Of a stretch of DNA of 64,000 nt, positions 7,793-16,783 are shown piece after piece (the stretch's first letter is position 1; every line of letters begins with the position of its first letter). The notes beneath the pieces were generated by a model, which did no database searches, had not been told where the DNA came from, and saw only the letters and a list, made by a program, of their open reading frames with translations. Source of the stretch: Saccharothrix sp. S26 (GTDB taxonomy: Bacteria > Actinomycetota > Actinomycetes > Mycobacteriales > Pseudonocardiaceae); contig NZ_JAJUWT010000011.1 of NCBI RefSeq assembly GCF_021390395.1, positions 1 through 64,000 of the forward strand, read 5' to 3'. The position numbers were made by a program, and so were the translations under genes.

Positions 7793-8646
7793 CAGTCTCC
7801 TAGCGCGTCCCGTACCGCTCTGATGAGGCTCACCGAGTCCTCCTCCGTGAGCGCCAGGTGCGCGGCGTCGTCCCAGACCGCCGACAACACCTCGGCCTCC
7901 TCATCTTCCACGGGAACCATCCCGGTCAGGGCCTCCACATAGGCGGCTCGCGGCTCGTCCGACTCGGCGAAGTCCAGCAGGAACACGGCCCCGGCCTGCG
8001 CGCCATAGGCCCCGACCGAGTAGGGCAGCACCTGGATCGTCACGTTCGGCCGACCCGCCATCGCGACGAGGTGGCCCAACTGCTCGCGCATGACCTCCGC
8101 GCCGCCGACCGAGCGGTGCAACGCGGCTTCGTCGATCAACGCGTGGTACTCGATCGGGTTCTCCCTGGTCAGCGCTCCCTGCCGGTCCGAGCGCTCGGCC
8201 GCGGCCTGGGAGTCCCAGCTGTCGCCGATGATCTGCCGGTGGGTGGCCCGCGCGACCGCCTCGGCGTAGCCGGCCGTCTGGAGCAAGCCGGGGATCAGCG
8301 CCGAGTCGAGGGTGCGCTCGCGGACCGCCTCCAGCTCGTCCATCCGGAGGCGCTTGTAGTTGGCGGGCAGGTCACGGGCGTGCTCGATCACGGACGGGTC
8401 GACGTCGGCGACCTCCCAGAGCTGGAGCGCCCGCGTCTTCTCCTCCGGGGTCGCGCCGATGACGTCTAGGACCATCGACAACGCGGGCCAGCGCGCCAAT
8501 GCCTCGCCGGACAGCATCCGGGTGATCGTCGGGCGGGACACGCGCGACTGCTTGACCACCTCGTCCACCTTGAGGCCGGACCTGTCGAGGATCGGGCGGA
8601 TGTGACGTCCCAGGCGGCGCTTGCCCCGCGTCGAGCCGATAGCCAT
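7792..8646 (-). CDS. XRE helix-turn-helix / DUF5753 (Scr1-type) regulator
   Basis: This 284-residue regulator has an XRE-type helix-turn-helix at about residues 22-65 (LKVDEVVKQSRVSRPTITRM, with GEALARWPAL after it). A DUF5753 domain of about 190 residues follows (YKRLRMDELEAVRERT, ALIPGLLQTAGYAEA, IQVLPYSVGAY). It is coupled to the DUF397 gene by a one-base overlap, the usual arrangement for this pair in Streptomyces-like bacteria. The gene starts at the ATG at 8646, next to a cluster of TCGAAC half-sites at 8683-8728 that is a likely binding region for it. Confidence 0.92.
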   Translation of the reverse strand: MAIGSTRGKRRLGRHIRPILDRSGLKVDEVVKQSRVSRPTITRMLSGEALARWPALSMVLDVIGATPEEKTRALQLWEVADVDPSVIEHARDLPANYKRLRMDELEAVRERTLDSALIPGLLQTAGYAEAVARATHRQIIGDSWDSQAAAERSDRQGALTRENPIEYHALIDEAALHRSVGGAEVMREQLGHLVAMAGRPNVTIQVLPYSVGAYGAQAGAVFLLDFAESDEPRAAYVEALTGMVPVEDEEAEVLSAVWDDAAHLALTEEDSVSLIRAVRDALGD

Positions 8647-8682
8647 TGGATCACCTTAACCACTCTGCGTGACGACTCATTG

Positions 8683-8728
8683 ATCGAACTTCACTCGTTC
8701 GATTTCGGTGATTTGAACCGCTCGAACG
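8683..8728. promoter_or_regulatory. Cluster of three TCGAAC half-sites, candidate operator of the XRE regulator
   Basis: ATCGAAC at 8683-8689 and GTTCGAT at 8697-8703 form a perfect inverted repeat with a seven-base spacer. A third half-site, TCGAACG at 8722-8728, is the inverted partner of CGTTCGA at 8696-8702. The cluster fills the 95-base gap between the divergent XRE gene and the gene at 8742. A possible -10 element, TAGCAT, lies at 8730-8735 and would give a nearly leaderless transcript for the + strand gene. Confidence 0.6.
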
Positions 8729-8741
8729 GTAGCATTCAGTC

Positions 8742-9011
8742 ATGGAAGATGCAGAGGTGGTCGCGGAGGCACCAAGGTTGTTCGCGATCGTCCAGGAGGA
8801 CGCCGAGGACGGGTGGGTCGCGGCGTGGGGCATGGACTTCGGGGACGGCACGGCGGAGGTCACCGGGCCCGAGGGCGGACCGGGGCTGCGGATCTCGACC
8901 ACGAGCGCGGAGCGGGCGCTCTGGTACTTCGCGATCGACAAGACGGCGCGGGCGCGCCTGGTGTGGGTGGACGGGGAGGAGGTGGTGCGGGAACGCCAAA
9001 GCGTGACGTGA
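8742..9011 (+). CDS. Small hypothetical protein divergent from the XRE regulator
   Basis: This acidic 89-residue protein shows no motif that I recognise. The pattern RLFAIVQEDAEDGWVAAWGMDFGDG followed by a strand-rich middle (LRISTTSAERALWYFAID) and LVWVDGEEVV suggests a small alpha/beta fold. It is transcribed away from the XRE/DUF397 pair, with the TCGAAC cluster between them, so it may be a target of that regulator. No Shine-Dalgarno sequence precedes the ATG, which fits a leaderless message. There is no signal peptide or membrane segment. Confidence 0.7.
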   Translation: MEDAEVVAEAPRLFAIVQEDAEDGWVAAWGMDFGDGTAEVTGPEGGPGLRISTTSAERALWYFAIDKTARARLVWVDGEEVVRERQSVT

Positions 9012-9043
9012 CGGGGCGATCACGCGGCGCTAGCGTTGATCAC

Positions 9044-9295
9044 GTGGAAACGTGGCGGATCGTCGCCACCAGCGCGTTCCTGCTGGGCGGGCTGGTGATG
9101 ATCCTCGTCGGCATGGCCCAGGCACGGGATCGCAAGGGTGCCCGCCGGTCCGACGTGATGCGGGCGTTGCTGGTCGGGGCGGTGATCGTCGCGGTCGTCG
9201 CGGTGCTGATCGCGTACGTGCTGCCGTCGGTCCTGGCCTGGGGCGTCGTCGCGGCGACCGCCATCGCGGTGGTGTTCGTCACCATGTGGGACTGA
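9044..9295 (+). CDS. Small two-helix membrane protein, unknown
   Basis: This 83-residue protein starts at GTG 9044 and has hydrophobic segments at about residues 6-24 and 40-80. The second is long enough for two spans. The charged loop AQARDRKGARRSDV between them is basic and so probably cytoplasmic. I do not recognise a family. It lies 55 bases before the first ArsA ATPase and points the same way, but nothing else links it to that gene. No strong ribosome binding site is visible, so the start is uncertain. Confidence 0.6.
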   Translation: METWRIVATSAFLLGGLVMILVGMAQARDRKGARRSDVMRALLVGAVIVAVVAVLIAYVLPSVLAWGVVAATAIAVVFVTMWD

Positions 9296-9350
9296 CCGTG
9301 ACGGGCTTCGTGGCCAGCGGTTCTCAGGGCGGCGCGCATAGGCTGATCTG

Positions 9351-10343
9351 GTGAACGGCTGGACCGACGAACTCGCCCGTGCGCGGCTGCACGTGGTGAC
9401 GGGCAAGGGCGGGACCGGCAAGACCACGGTCGCCGCCGCGCTCGCGCTGGCGCTGGCCACCGGTGGACGGCGCGTGCTGCTGGTGGAGGTGGAGAACCGG
9501 CAGGGCATCGCGCAGCTGTTCGACCGCCCGCCGCTGCCGTACTCCGAGGAGCGGATCGCGTCCGCCCCCGGCGGGGGCGAGGTACGTGCGCTCGCCGTGG
9601 ACCCCGAGGCGGCGCTGCTCGAGTACCTCGACATGTTCTACAACCTCGGCTTCGCCGGCCGGACGTTGAAGAAGATGGGCGCGATCGAGTTCGCCACCAC
9701 GCTGGCACCGGGTCTGCGGGACGTGCTGCTCACCGGCAAGGTCAAGGAGTGCGTGCGCCGCGCGGGCAAGACCGGGCGGCACGAGTACGACGCCGTCGTG
9801 CTCGACGCGCCGCCGACCGGTCGGGTGGTCCGGTTCCTGGACGTCACCAGGGCCATGGCCGACCTGGCCAAGGTCGGGCCGATCAAGGGCCAGAGCGAGG
9901 GTGTGGTGAAGCTGCTGCACTCGGGCGACACGGCGGTGCACCTGGTGGCGTTGCTGGAGGAGATGCCGGTGCGCGAGACGTTGGACGCGGTGGCCGAGCT
10001 GGACGCCGCCGACCTGCGGCCGGGCGCGGTGTTCGTGAACCGGGTCAGCCCGCCGCGGCTGCCCGCGCGGTCGGTCGCGTCGGCCTCCGAGGGGCGGGTC
10101 GACGCCGGTCGGGTGCGGGCCGGGCTGGAGGTGGCGGGCCTCGACGTGGACGCCGACGTGCTGGACGGGTTGCTGGAGCAGACCGTGGAGCACGCGTTGC
10201 GCGTGCGCATGGAGGAGCGGGCGAAGGACAAGCTGGCCGAGTCCGACCTGCCGACGCTGGAGCTGCCCGAGCTGACCGACGGGGTGGACGTGGCCGCGCT
10301 CTACGAGCTGGCCGAGGTGCTGGTCGGGCGGGGTGTGCGGTGA
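9351..10343 (+). CDS. ArsA-family ATPase, first copy
   Basis: This 330-residue ATPase belongs to the ArsA/GET3 branch of the deviant Walker A P-loop proteins. GKGGTGKTT at residues 18-26 carries the extra lysine that marks the group, and [10 protein letters not shown] is the switch II/Walker B region. Bacterial ArsA proteins energise arsenite export, and GET3 relatives carry tail-anchored proteins. There is no arsB or arsenic gene here, so arsenic transport is unlikely. It overlaps the second ArsA gene by GTGA; the pair probably works as a heterodimer. In mycobacteria this pair stands beside whiB4 and ponA2, as here (recalled). Confidence 0.9.
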   Translation: MNGWTDELARARLHVVTGKGGTGKTTVAAALALALATGGRRVLLVEVENRQGIAQLFDRPPLPYSEERIASAPGGGEVRALAVDPEAALLEYLDMFYNLGFAGRTLKKMGAIEFATTLAPGLRDVLLTGKVKECVRRAGKTGRHEYDAVVLDAPPTGRVVRFLDVTRAMADLAKVGPIKGQSEGVVKLLHSGDTAVHLVALLEEMPVRETLDAVAELDAADLRPGAVFVNRVSPPRLPARSVASASEGRVDAGRVRAGLEVAGLDVDADVLDGLLEQTVEHALRVRMEERAKDKLAESDLPTLELPELTDGVDVAALYELAEVLVGRGVR

Positions 10344-11458
10344 ACCGGCTGGACGTGGACGCGTTGCTGGACAACCCGGAGACCCGGGTGCTGGTGTGCT
10401 GCGGCTCGGGTGGCGTCGGCAAGACGACCACGGCGGCGGCGCTGGCGGTGCGCGCGGCCGAACGCGGCAGGCGGACCGTCGTGCTGACCATCGACCCGGC
10501 GCGTCGGCTGGCGCAGTCGCTGGGCCTCGGGGAGCTGGACAACCAGCCTCGTCGCGTCCACGCGCTGGACCTCGACCAGGGCGAGCTGCACGCGATGATG
10601 CTGGACATGCGTCGCACGTTCGACGACATGGTGTGGCAGCACGCCGGTCGGGAGCGGGCCGAGCAGATCCTGGCGAACCCGTTCTACCAGACGATCTCCA
10701 CGTCGTTCTCCGGCACGCAGGAGTACATGGCGATGGAGAAGCTGGGCCAGTTGGTCGAGCGCGACGAGTGGGACCTGGTCGTGGTGGACACGCCGCCGAG
10801 CCGGTCGGCGCTGGACTTCCTGGACGCGCCGCAGCGGCTGTCGACGGTGCTGGACGGCAAGCTGATCAGGATGCTGTCCGCGCCCGCCCGGGCGGGCGGG
10901 CGCGGCATCCGCAAGATCGTGGGCGCGGGCTTCGGACTGTTCACCAAGGCCGTGTCCACCATCGTCGGCGGTCAACTCCTGCAGGACGCGTCGACGTTCG
11001 TGCAGGCGTTCGACAGCATGTTCGGCGGCTTCCGGCAACGCGCCCAGGCCACCTATGAGCTGCTGCGATCACCCGGAACCGGATTTCTGGTGGTCGCGGC
11101 GGCCGAACCGGACGCGTTGCGCGAGGCCAGCTACTTCGTGGAGCGGTTGAGCGCGGAACGGATGCCGTTGACCGGTCTGGTGGCGAACCGGACGCACCCG
11201 GTGCTGGCCCCCTTGCCGGCACCCGGTGCGTTGGCGGCGGCGGACCGGCTGGAGCGCACTGGGGACGCCCCGCTGGCTGCCGCGGTGTTGCGGGTGCACG
11301 CGGATCGCGTGGCCGTCGCCGATCGGGAGAAGCGACTGCTCGCGCGGTTCACCCGTGCGCACCCCGGTGTTCCGCTGATCGGGGTGCCCGCGCTCCCCAC
11401 CGACGTGCACGACCTGGACGGCCTGCACGAGATCGGTCGGCGGTTGGCGGGCGAGTAG
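10340..11458 (+). CDS. ArsA-family ATPase, second copy
   Basis: This 372-residue partner of the preceding ATPase is coupled by a GTGA overlap. Its P-loop reads GSGGVGKTT at residues 22-30, so the signature lysine of the deviant Walker A motif is replaced by serine while the standard GKT lysine remains. [18 protein letters not shown] is the switch II region. A long central helical part (residues 165-235) includes a hydrophobic [17 protein letters not shown] stretch that could bind a hydrophobic client or membrane. The two copies probably form an asymmetric dimer in which each site has a distinct role. Confidence 0.9.
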   Translation: MNRLDVDALLDNPETRVLVCCGSGGVGKTTTAAALAVRAAERGRRTVVLTIDPARRLAQSLGLGELDNQPRRVHALDLDQGELHAMMLDMRRTFDDMVWQHAGRERAEQILANPFYQTISTSFSGTQEYMAMEKLGQLVERDEWDLVVVDTPPSRSALDFLDAPQRLSTVLDGKLIRMLSAPARAGGRGIRKIVGAGFGLFTKAVSTIVGGQLLQDASTFVQAFDSMFGGFRQRAQATYELLRSPGTGFLVVAAAEPDALREASYFVERLSAERMPLTGLVANRTHPVLAPLPAPGALAAADRLERTGDAPLAAAVLRVHADRVAVADREKRLLARFTRAHPGVPLIGVPALPTDVHDLDGLHEIGRRLAGE

Positions 11459-11471
11459 GGAGCCCGGTCGG

Positions 11472-11762
11472 CTAGCCGACCTTGGACTCTTCGTGGTGCT
11501 CCTGACGTGCCGTGTCGAGGAGCTCGTGCCATGAGGTGACGTCCGGGCGACGCCGCAGCAGCGCCCGCCGTTCACGCTCCGTCATGCCGCCCCAGACACC
11601 GAACTCGATCCGGTTGTCGAGGGCCTCGGCAAGGCACTCGGTGCGCACCGGGCAACCCAGGCACACCACCTTGGCCTTGCGCTGCTCCGCACCGCGGACG
11701 AAGAGCTGGTCCGGCTCCTCATCACGGCACGAGGCCTTGATCCGCCAATCCCCCTGCTGCAT
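11472..11762 (-). CDS. whiB4: WhiB-family iron-sulfur regulator, WhiB4-like
   Basis: This 96-residue WhiB-like protein has four cysteines at residues 12, 34, 37 and 43 in the C-x21-C-x2-C-x5-C pattern that holds a [4Fe-4S] cluster. FGVWGG near residues 54-59 is the family's turn motif, followed by the basic ERRALLRRRP stretch that contacts DNA. WhiB proteins bind the primary sigma factor and sense oxygen, nitric oxide or redox state. The position between the ArsA pair and ponA2 is that of whiB4 in mycobacteria, which controls oxidative stress genes there. The symbol rests on this synteny and is not certain. Confidence 0.9.
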   Translation of the reverse strand: MQQGDWRIKASCRDEEPDQLFVRGAEQRKAKVVCLGCPVRTECLAEALDNRIEFGVWGGMTERERRALLRRRPDVTSWHELLDTARQEHHEESKVG

Positions 11763-12019
11763 ATCTCCCCCACCTCATTCACACAGTGTCCAGACTTCCT
11801 AAATCCGCCACACCCCTGCCGCGGATGCCGTAGGCTCACCATCGAGTGGTCATGCCGTGGGCTGCTGTCTTGGACAGTGACGGACTGTAGAGCCTTCTGG
11901 TTCCACCTCCAACCCTGGGTTGCCCACCTGTTACCTGTCTTGAGTACGAGTACTCATCCTGAGTAATCAACTGTGCGCGATCTCGATCACCTCTTCAGGT
12001 GCCGCGTACGCTGACCTGC

Positions 12020-14488
12020 ATGCGAGCCAGGAACGGCGTGCTGAAACTGCTCGGACTGTGTCTGCTGGCCGGAGTGCTGCTGGCGGGCATGTTGTTCCCC
12101 GTCGTGGGCTCGCTGGGCATGGTGTCGAACAGAGCCAGCGACACGGTCGACAGCATCTCCGCCGACCTGGTCACGACCGACCCGCCGTTGATCTCCACGA
12201 TCACCGACAAGGACGGCGCGCCGATCGCGTACCTGTACGACCAGTACCGCGTGCTCGTGCCGCCGGAGAAGATCTCCCCGACCATGAAGGCCGCGCTGGT
12301 CTCGATCGAGGACCGCCGGTTCTACGAGCACCAGGGCGTGGACTGGCGCGGCACGATCCGGGCCGGGCTGACCAACCAGTTCAGCGGCTCGGTCACGCAG
12401 GGCGCTTCCACGCTCACGCAGCAGTACGTGAAGAACTACCTCGTGCACGTCGTGGCGCGCAACAACCAGGTGGAGCAGCAGAAGGCGCAGGAGCAGACGG
12501 TCGCGCGCAAGGCGCGCGAATGGCGCATCTCGCTCCAACTGGAAAGTCAGCTGAGCAAGGAGGAAATCCTCGCTCGCTACCTGAACGTGGTGCCTTTTGG
12601 GTCGACGATCTACGGCATCGCGGCGGCGTCGCAGGCTTACTTCAACACCACTGCCGACCAGTTGACCGTGGCGCAGGCGGCGATGCTCGCGGGCATGGTC
12701 AACAGCCCGTCCGCGCTGAACCCGGAGGTGTTCCCGGAGAAGGCGTTGGAGCGTCGCAACCAGGTGATCGAGAAGATGGTCGAGAACGACAAGTTGTCGC
12801 GTGAGGCCGCCGAAGCCGCGAAAGCCGAACCGCTCGGGTTGGCGACCCCGGTACGGACGCCGCCGAACGGGTGCATCGGGGCCGGGCCGGAGCACGGGTT
12901 CTTCTGCTCGTACGCGCTGAACTACTTGGAGCGCAACGGTTTCAGCCTGGAACAGCTCAAGACCGGCGGTTACACCGTTCGGACCACTTTGGACCGCGCG
13001 ATCACCGCGCACGCGAAGCAGGCGGCGGAGGCGCAGGTCGCGAAGTCGACCGACGGGATCGCGAACACGATGGCGGTCGTGCGGCCCGGCAAGGAGCGGC
13101 ACGAAGTCGTGGCGCTGGTGGCGAACCGTGATTACGGGCTGAAGGCCGACCAGTTCCAGACCCAGTTCGACCTGCCGTCCGGGGTGGAGAACAAGTTCGG
13201 GGCCGGGTCGGTCTACAAGGTGTTCACCGCGGCGGCGGCGCTGGAGAAGGGAATGGGGATCGAGAGCACGATCGCCACGCCGAACTCCTACGTGTCACGG
13301 GTGTTCAAGGGCGGTGGGGACAAGTGCCCGCCGACCGGTGAGCCGAACACCCGGTGGTACTGCCTGGGCAACGAGAACTCGCGGTACCCGGCGCAGATGT
13401 CGTTGCAGACGGCGTTGCAGACCTCGCCGAACACCGGTTTCGTGATCCTGGAAGAGCAGTTGGGCATGGACCCGGTGGTGGACATGGCGTCCCGGCTGGG
13501 GATGCGCGAGACGATGGCGACGAACATCGCGGGCGTGCGGCCGGACCCGAAGGCGAAGAACAAGGAGCTGCGGATCTCGCAGACCGAGTTCTACAAGTCC
13601 AACGGCGGCAACGCTTCCTTCACCCTCAGCCCCGCGCCGGTGAGCACGTTGGAGCTGGCGAACGTGGCGGCGACGATCATGAGCGGCGGCGTGTGGTGCC
13701 CGCCGTCCCCGATCGCGGAGGTCCTGGACCGCACCGGCCGGCCCGTGGCGGTCAACGAGGCCCCGTGCGAGCAGGCCGTGGCCGAGCCGTTGGCCAACGG
13801 CCTGGCGGTCGGGATGTCCAAGGACGACCAGGGCGGCGGCACCGCGGCGCGTGCGGCGCAGCAGTTCAAGTGGACGCGGCCGATCATCGGCAAGACGGGC
13901 ACGACGGAGGACTTCAAGTCGGCGGCGTTCATCGGCGCGACGCCCGACTTCGCGGGCGCGGTCCAAACCTTCAACGACGGCGTCGAACCGCGCGGCATCT
14001 GCGTCAACTCGGGCCCTCCCCGCCTGTGCGGCCGGGGTGACATCTACGGCGGCACGGTGCCCGCGCGCACCTGGTTCGACACGATGACGAGGGTCCACGA
14101 AGGACTGCCGGTGCGCGGCCTGCCGGCCGTCGAGGAGCGCTACCTCAAGGGCGGCAGCGAGATCCGGATCCCCGACGTGGTCGGCCGCAACGTCAACGAC
14201 GCCACCAGGATCCTCGAACAGGCGGGCTACAAGGTCTCCGCCCAGAACCGCAGCTCTGAGCAGCCGAAGGGCCAAGTGGTCGGCCAAACGCCCCGCGGCA
14301 GCGCCCTGAAGGGCACCGTGGTCACCCTTTTGGTCTCCACGGGCTACGTCCCCCCACCCCAACCGTCCGACCCACCACAGTCCAACGAACCCCCACCCCC
14401 AGGCCAAGGCGACCCGAACCGCCCGGAACCGGGCCACCCCACGGGCCCACCGCAAATCACCATCCCCACCGACCCACCCCGCCGCTGA
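12020..14488 (+). CDS. ponA2: Class A penicillin-binding protein with PASTA domain (PonA2-like)
   Basis: This bifunctional cell-wall synthase of 822 residues has a membrane anchor at about residues 8-35. A GT51 transglycosylase domain follows, with SIEDRRFYEHQGVDW and catalytic Glu97. The transpeptidase has SVYK at 397-400, SPN at 469-471 and KTG at 625-627. One PASTA repeat follows (IPDVVGRNVNDATRILEQAG), then a Pro-rich tail. It polymerises and crosslinks peptidoglycan outside the membrane. I chose ATG 12020; an in-frame GTG at 11999 is possible. It is divergent from whiB4 across 257 bases with no clear promoter motif that I could fix. Matches to M. tuberculosis PonA2 that I can recall extend through the whole length. 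Confidence 0.95.
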   Translation: MRARNGVLKLLGLCLLAGVLLAGMLFPVVGSLGMVSNRASDTVDSISADLVTTDPPLISTITDKDGAPIAYLYDQYRVLVPPEKISPTMKAALVSIEDRRFYEHQGVDWRGTIRAGLTNQFSGSVTQGASTLTQQYVKNYLVHVVARNNQVEQQKAQEQTVARKAREWRISLQLESQLSKEEILARYLNVVPFGSTIYGIAAASQAYFNTTADQLTVAQAAMLAGMVNSPSALNPEVFPEKALERRNQVIEKMVENDKLSREAAEAAKAEPLGLATPVRTPPNGCIGAGPEHGFFCSYALNYLERNGFSLEQLKTGGYTVRTTLDRAITAHAKQAAEAQVAKSTDGIANTMAVVRPGKERHEVVALVANRDYGLKADQFQTQFDLPSGVENKFGAGSVYKVFTAAAALEKGMGIESTIATPNSYVSRVFKGGGDKCPPTGEPNTRWYCLGNENSRYPAQMSLQTALQTSPNTGFVILEEQLGMDPVVDMASRLGMRETMATNIAGVRPDPKAKNKELRISQTEFYKSNGGNASFTLSPAPVSTLELANVAATIMSGGVWCPPSPIAEVLDRTGRPVAVNEAPCEQAVAEPLANGLAVGMSKDDQGGGTAARAAQQFKWTRPIIGKTGTTEDFKSAAFIGATPDFAGAVQTFNDGVEPRGICVNSGPPRLCGRGDIYGGTVPARTWFDTMTRVHEGLPVRGLPAVEERYLKGGSEIRIPDVVGRNVNDATRILEQAGYKVSAQNRSSEQPKGQVVGQTPRGSALKGTVVTLLVSTGYVPPPQPSDPPQSNEPPPPGQGDPNRPEPGHPTGPPQITIPTDPPRR

Positions 14489-15046
14489 CGCCAGGCGCTG
14501 TCGACACCGATCCCGGCCCCACTCGGGGCCGGGACTCGGCCTGACCTCACCTGGGCCTGCCCTGGCCCATGCCTGCCCTCGCGCGCCCGGGCCCTGCGCA
14601 CGCCCACCCCTTCGCGTACCTAACCCCTCGCCGGCCCGGCCCTTCGCTGACCTGACCCCTCGCCGACCTGACCCACCTGACCCACGTGGCCGGGGATTCC
14701 ACGTCCGCACCCCGTCCGCGCCGGGCCGCGTGGTTCCCCAGCGCGGCTCTCGTCGGTGGCGCGGGCCCGTGTCCGGTGGCGGCCTGGTCCACGTCCCTGG
14801 GCGACGGGCCGGTCGGTCCTTGCCCCTGGCGGCGCTGGCCGGCCGTCTCCCTGGACCGCTCGATCCCGAGGGCTTGAGGCGGCTGGTGGGGCCGTGGTCC
14901 GGGGGTCGGGTGGTGGTCGAGGCGCTCCGCTTGGTTTTCAACCGAGGTACGAGAACGGTGTTTCCGTACATTTTCGGGAGATGATCACCCGATCGTGTTC
15001 GGTGGTCCGTGCCCGGCCCTCGGTGCGGTGGCCTGCGTGACCGACT
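14489..15046. repeat. Intergenic stretch with degenerate CCTGACC-type repeats
   Basis: These 558 bases between the convergent ends of ponA2 and the YqeY gene hold no credible gene. From about 14536 to 14690 the sequence is a run of short degenerate units built on CCTGACC and CCCTCGC (for example GACCTGACCCCTCGCCGACC). The units share their core with the 16-bp repeat at 1-127. The rest is GC-rich, with an AT-richer patch at 14930-14990. Short open frames here show no start signals. Confidence 0.7.
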
Positions 15047-15514
15047 CTAGATCAACTTGGCCTTGACCGCAGCGGCGACTCGGCCGCCTTCCGCGCGGCC
15101 CGCTACCTGGGCGTTCACTGCCTTCATGACCTGGCCCATCTGACGTTGGCCGGGCTGTTCGCCGAGTTGTTCCGCGACCTGGGCGATCGCGGCGTCGACG
15201 AGGGTGGCCAGTTCGTCGTCGGACAGCTGGGCGGGCAGGTAGGACTCCAGGACCTTGGACTCGGCCTGCTCCAGTTCGGCCTGCTCGGTCCGGCCGGCGC
15301 CCGCGAAGGCCTCGGCGGCCTCCTTGCGCTTCTTCACCTCACGGGTGATGACCTTGAGCACCTCGTCGTCGCTGAGCTCGCGAGCGCTCTTGCCGGAGAC
15401 CTCTTCGGTGGTCAGGGCGGCCAGCGTCATCCGCAGCGCGCCCGCCCGGACCGTCTCCCGGTTCTTGATCGCCGCCGTCAGGTCCGCCTGCAACCGCGCC
15501 TTCAACTCCGCCAT
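15047..15514 (-). CDS. GatB/YqeY domain protein
   Basis: This 155-residue protein matches the YqeY family: LKARLQADLTAAIKNRETVRAGALRMTLAAL at the start, a helical middle (KKRKEAAEAFAGAGRTEQAELEQAE) and LESYLPAQLSDDEL, ending in MGQVMKAVNAQVAGRAEGGRVAAAVK. The C-terminal part equals the tRNA-binding tail of the GatB amidotransferase subunit. A role in tRNA-linked amidation has been suggested for the family but not established. Its ATG is 64 bases from the divergent metallophosphoesterase start. Confidence 0.92.
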   Translation of the reverse strand: MAELKARLQADLTAAIKNRETVRAGALRMTLAALTTEEVSGKSARELSDDEVLKVITREVKKRKEAAEAFAGAGRTEQAELEQAESKVLESYLPAQLSDDELATLVDAAIAQVAEQLGEQPGQRQMGQVMKAVNAQVAGRAEGGRVAAAVKAKLI

Positions 15515-15578
15515 GGGCCGGAACGGTACCGGGAAGCCCGGCGCACCCCGAATCGGTCAACCCCCTACCCTCGACGAC

Positions 15579-16538
15579 GTGAACACGCTCGGTCGAACGC
15601 TGCTCGCCACGACCGCCCTGGGCACCGCCACGCTCGCCTACGCGGCGGGCATCGAGCGGAGGCGGTGGACGTTGCGCGAGGCGACGCTGCCGGTGCTCGC
15701 GCCCGGGTCGTCGCCGCTGCGGGTGCTGCACCTGTCGGACCTGCACATGATGCCCGGCCAGAAGTCGAAGCAGCGGTGGGTCGCGGCGCTGGACGAGCTG
15801 GAGCCGGACCTGGTGGTGAACACCGGGGACAACCTGGCGCACAAGCAGGCCGTGCCGGCGGTCGTGCGCGCGCTCGGTCCGCTGCTGAACCGTCCCGGCG
15901 TGTTCGTGTTCGGCAGCAACGACTACTACGCGCCGCGCCCGAAGAACCCGGCCCGCTACCTGCTGCCGTCGGCGAAGACCAAGCGCATCCACGGCATCCC
16001 GCTGCCGTGGCGCGACCTGCGGGCGGCGATGATCGAGCACGGGTGGCTGGACCTGACGCACGTCCGCCGCCGGTTCGAGGTGAACGGCCTGGAGATCTTC
16101 GCGGCGGGCCTGGACGACCCGCACCTCAAGCGCGACCGGTTCGAGGAGATCAGCGGGCCGCTGCCCGACGTGCCGCTGCGCCTGGGCGTGACGCACTCCC
16201 CTGAGCCGCGGGTGCTGGACCCGTTCGCCGCCGAGGGGTACGACCTGGTGCTGGCGGGTCACACGCACGGCGGCCAGCTGCGCATCCCCGGCTACGGCGC
16301 GATCGTGACGAACTGCGAACTGGACCGCTCGCGGGCGCGGGGCGTGTCCCGCTGGGGCGCGCACATGTGGCTGAACGTGTCGGCCGGCCTGGGCACGTCG
16401 CCCTACGCGCCGGTGCGCTTCGCGTGCCCGCCGGAGGCGAGCCTGCTGACCTTGGTGCCGCGGCCCGTCGACGCAGGTCAGGACGCGTCCGGCGCGGAAA
16501 GGGATACCCGGTTCGGAGTGGGTGGGAACGTCAGGTAG
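15579..16538 (+). CDS. Membrane-anchored metallophosphoesterase
   Basis: This 319-residue calcineurin-like phosphoesterase has all the metal-binding blocks: DLH at residues 54-56, GDN at 83-85, GSND at 112-115 in place of the usual GNHD, a histidine in GVTHSPEP, and GHTHGG near 227-232. One hydrophobic segment at about residues 6-24 anchors it. The family cleaves phosphoesters with two metal ions; the substrate is unknown. The GTG at 15579 has no strong ribosome binding site. A similar gene follows ponA2 in mycobacteria (recalled). Confidence 0.88.
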   Translation: MNTLGRTLLATTALGTATLAYAAGIERRRWTLREATLPVLAPGSSPLRVLHLSDLHMMPGQKSKQRWVAALDELEPDLVVNTGDNLAHKQAVPAVVRALGPLLNRPGVFVFGSNDYYAPRPKNPARYLLPSAKTKRIHGIPLPWRDLRAAMIEHGWLDLTHVRRRFEVNGLEIFAAGLDDPHLKRDRFEEISGPLPDVPLRLGVTHSPEPRVLDPFAAEGYDLVLAGHTHGGQLRIPGYGAIVTNCELDRSRARGVSRWGAHMWLNVSAGLGTSPYAPVRFACPPEASLLTLVPRPVDAGQDASGAERDTRFGVGGNVR

Positions 16539-16563
16539 AGTTCTCCTCGTTCGAGAGCAGTAC

Positions 16564-16642
<79 letters not shown>

Positions 16643-16644
16643 TC

Positions 16645-16680
16645 AGGCCCGGTCCACCGCGAGGTGGGCCGGGCCTTTTT
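16645..16680 (+). terminator. Rho-independent terminator after tRNA-Pro
   Basis: AGGCCCGGTCCACC pairs with GGTGGGCCGGGCCT around GCGA with a single mismatch, followed by TTTTT. It starts four bases after the tRNA. Confidence 0.93.
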
Positions 16681-16783
16681 CGTGCGCCGAGTGGGCGTGA
16701 GGTGTGATTCGAGGTACTTGCCGGGCGCGTCACGGACGGCGGGTCCGTGACGGCAGCTCGTGCGTGATCGGGGTTCCCGGTGG

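Noticed and set aside
8683-8703. LexA box at the XRE gene
   Set aside because: The half-sites TCGAAC and GTTCGA are the same as in LexA boxes, but the spacer between them is nine bases and not four, and no SOS gene is adjacent.
9351-11458. Arsenite efflux system
   Set aside because: Although both ATPases are ArsA-like, no arsB, arsR, arsC or arsD gene is nearby; the WhiB and PonA2 context points elsewhere.
13295-14971. Long minus-strand reading frame opposite ponA2
   Set aside because: It is the mirror frame of the ponA2 codon pattern, full of Arg and His, without any domain; ponA2 is clear on the plus strand.
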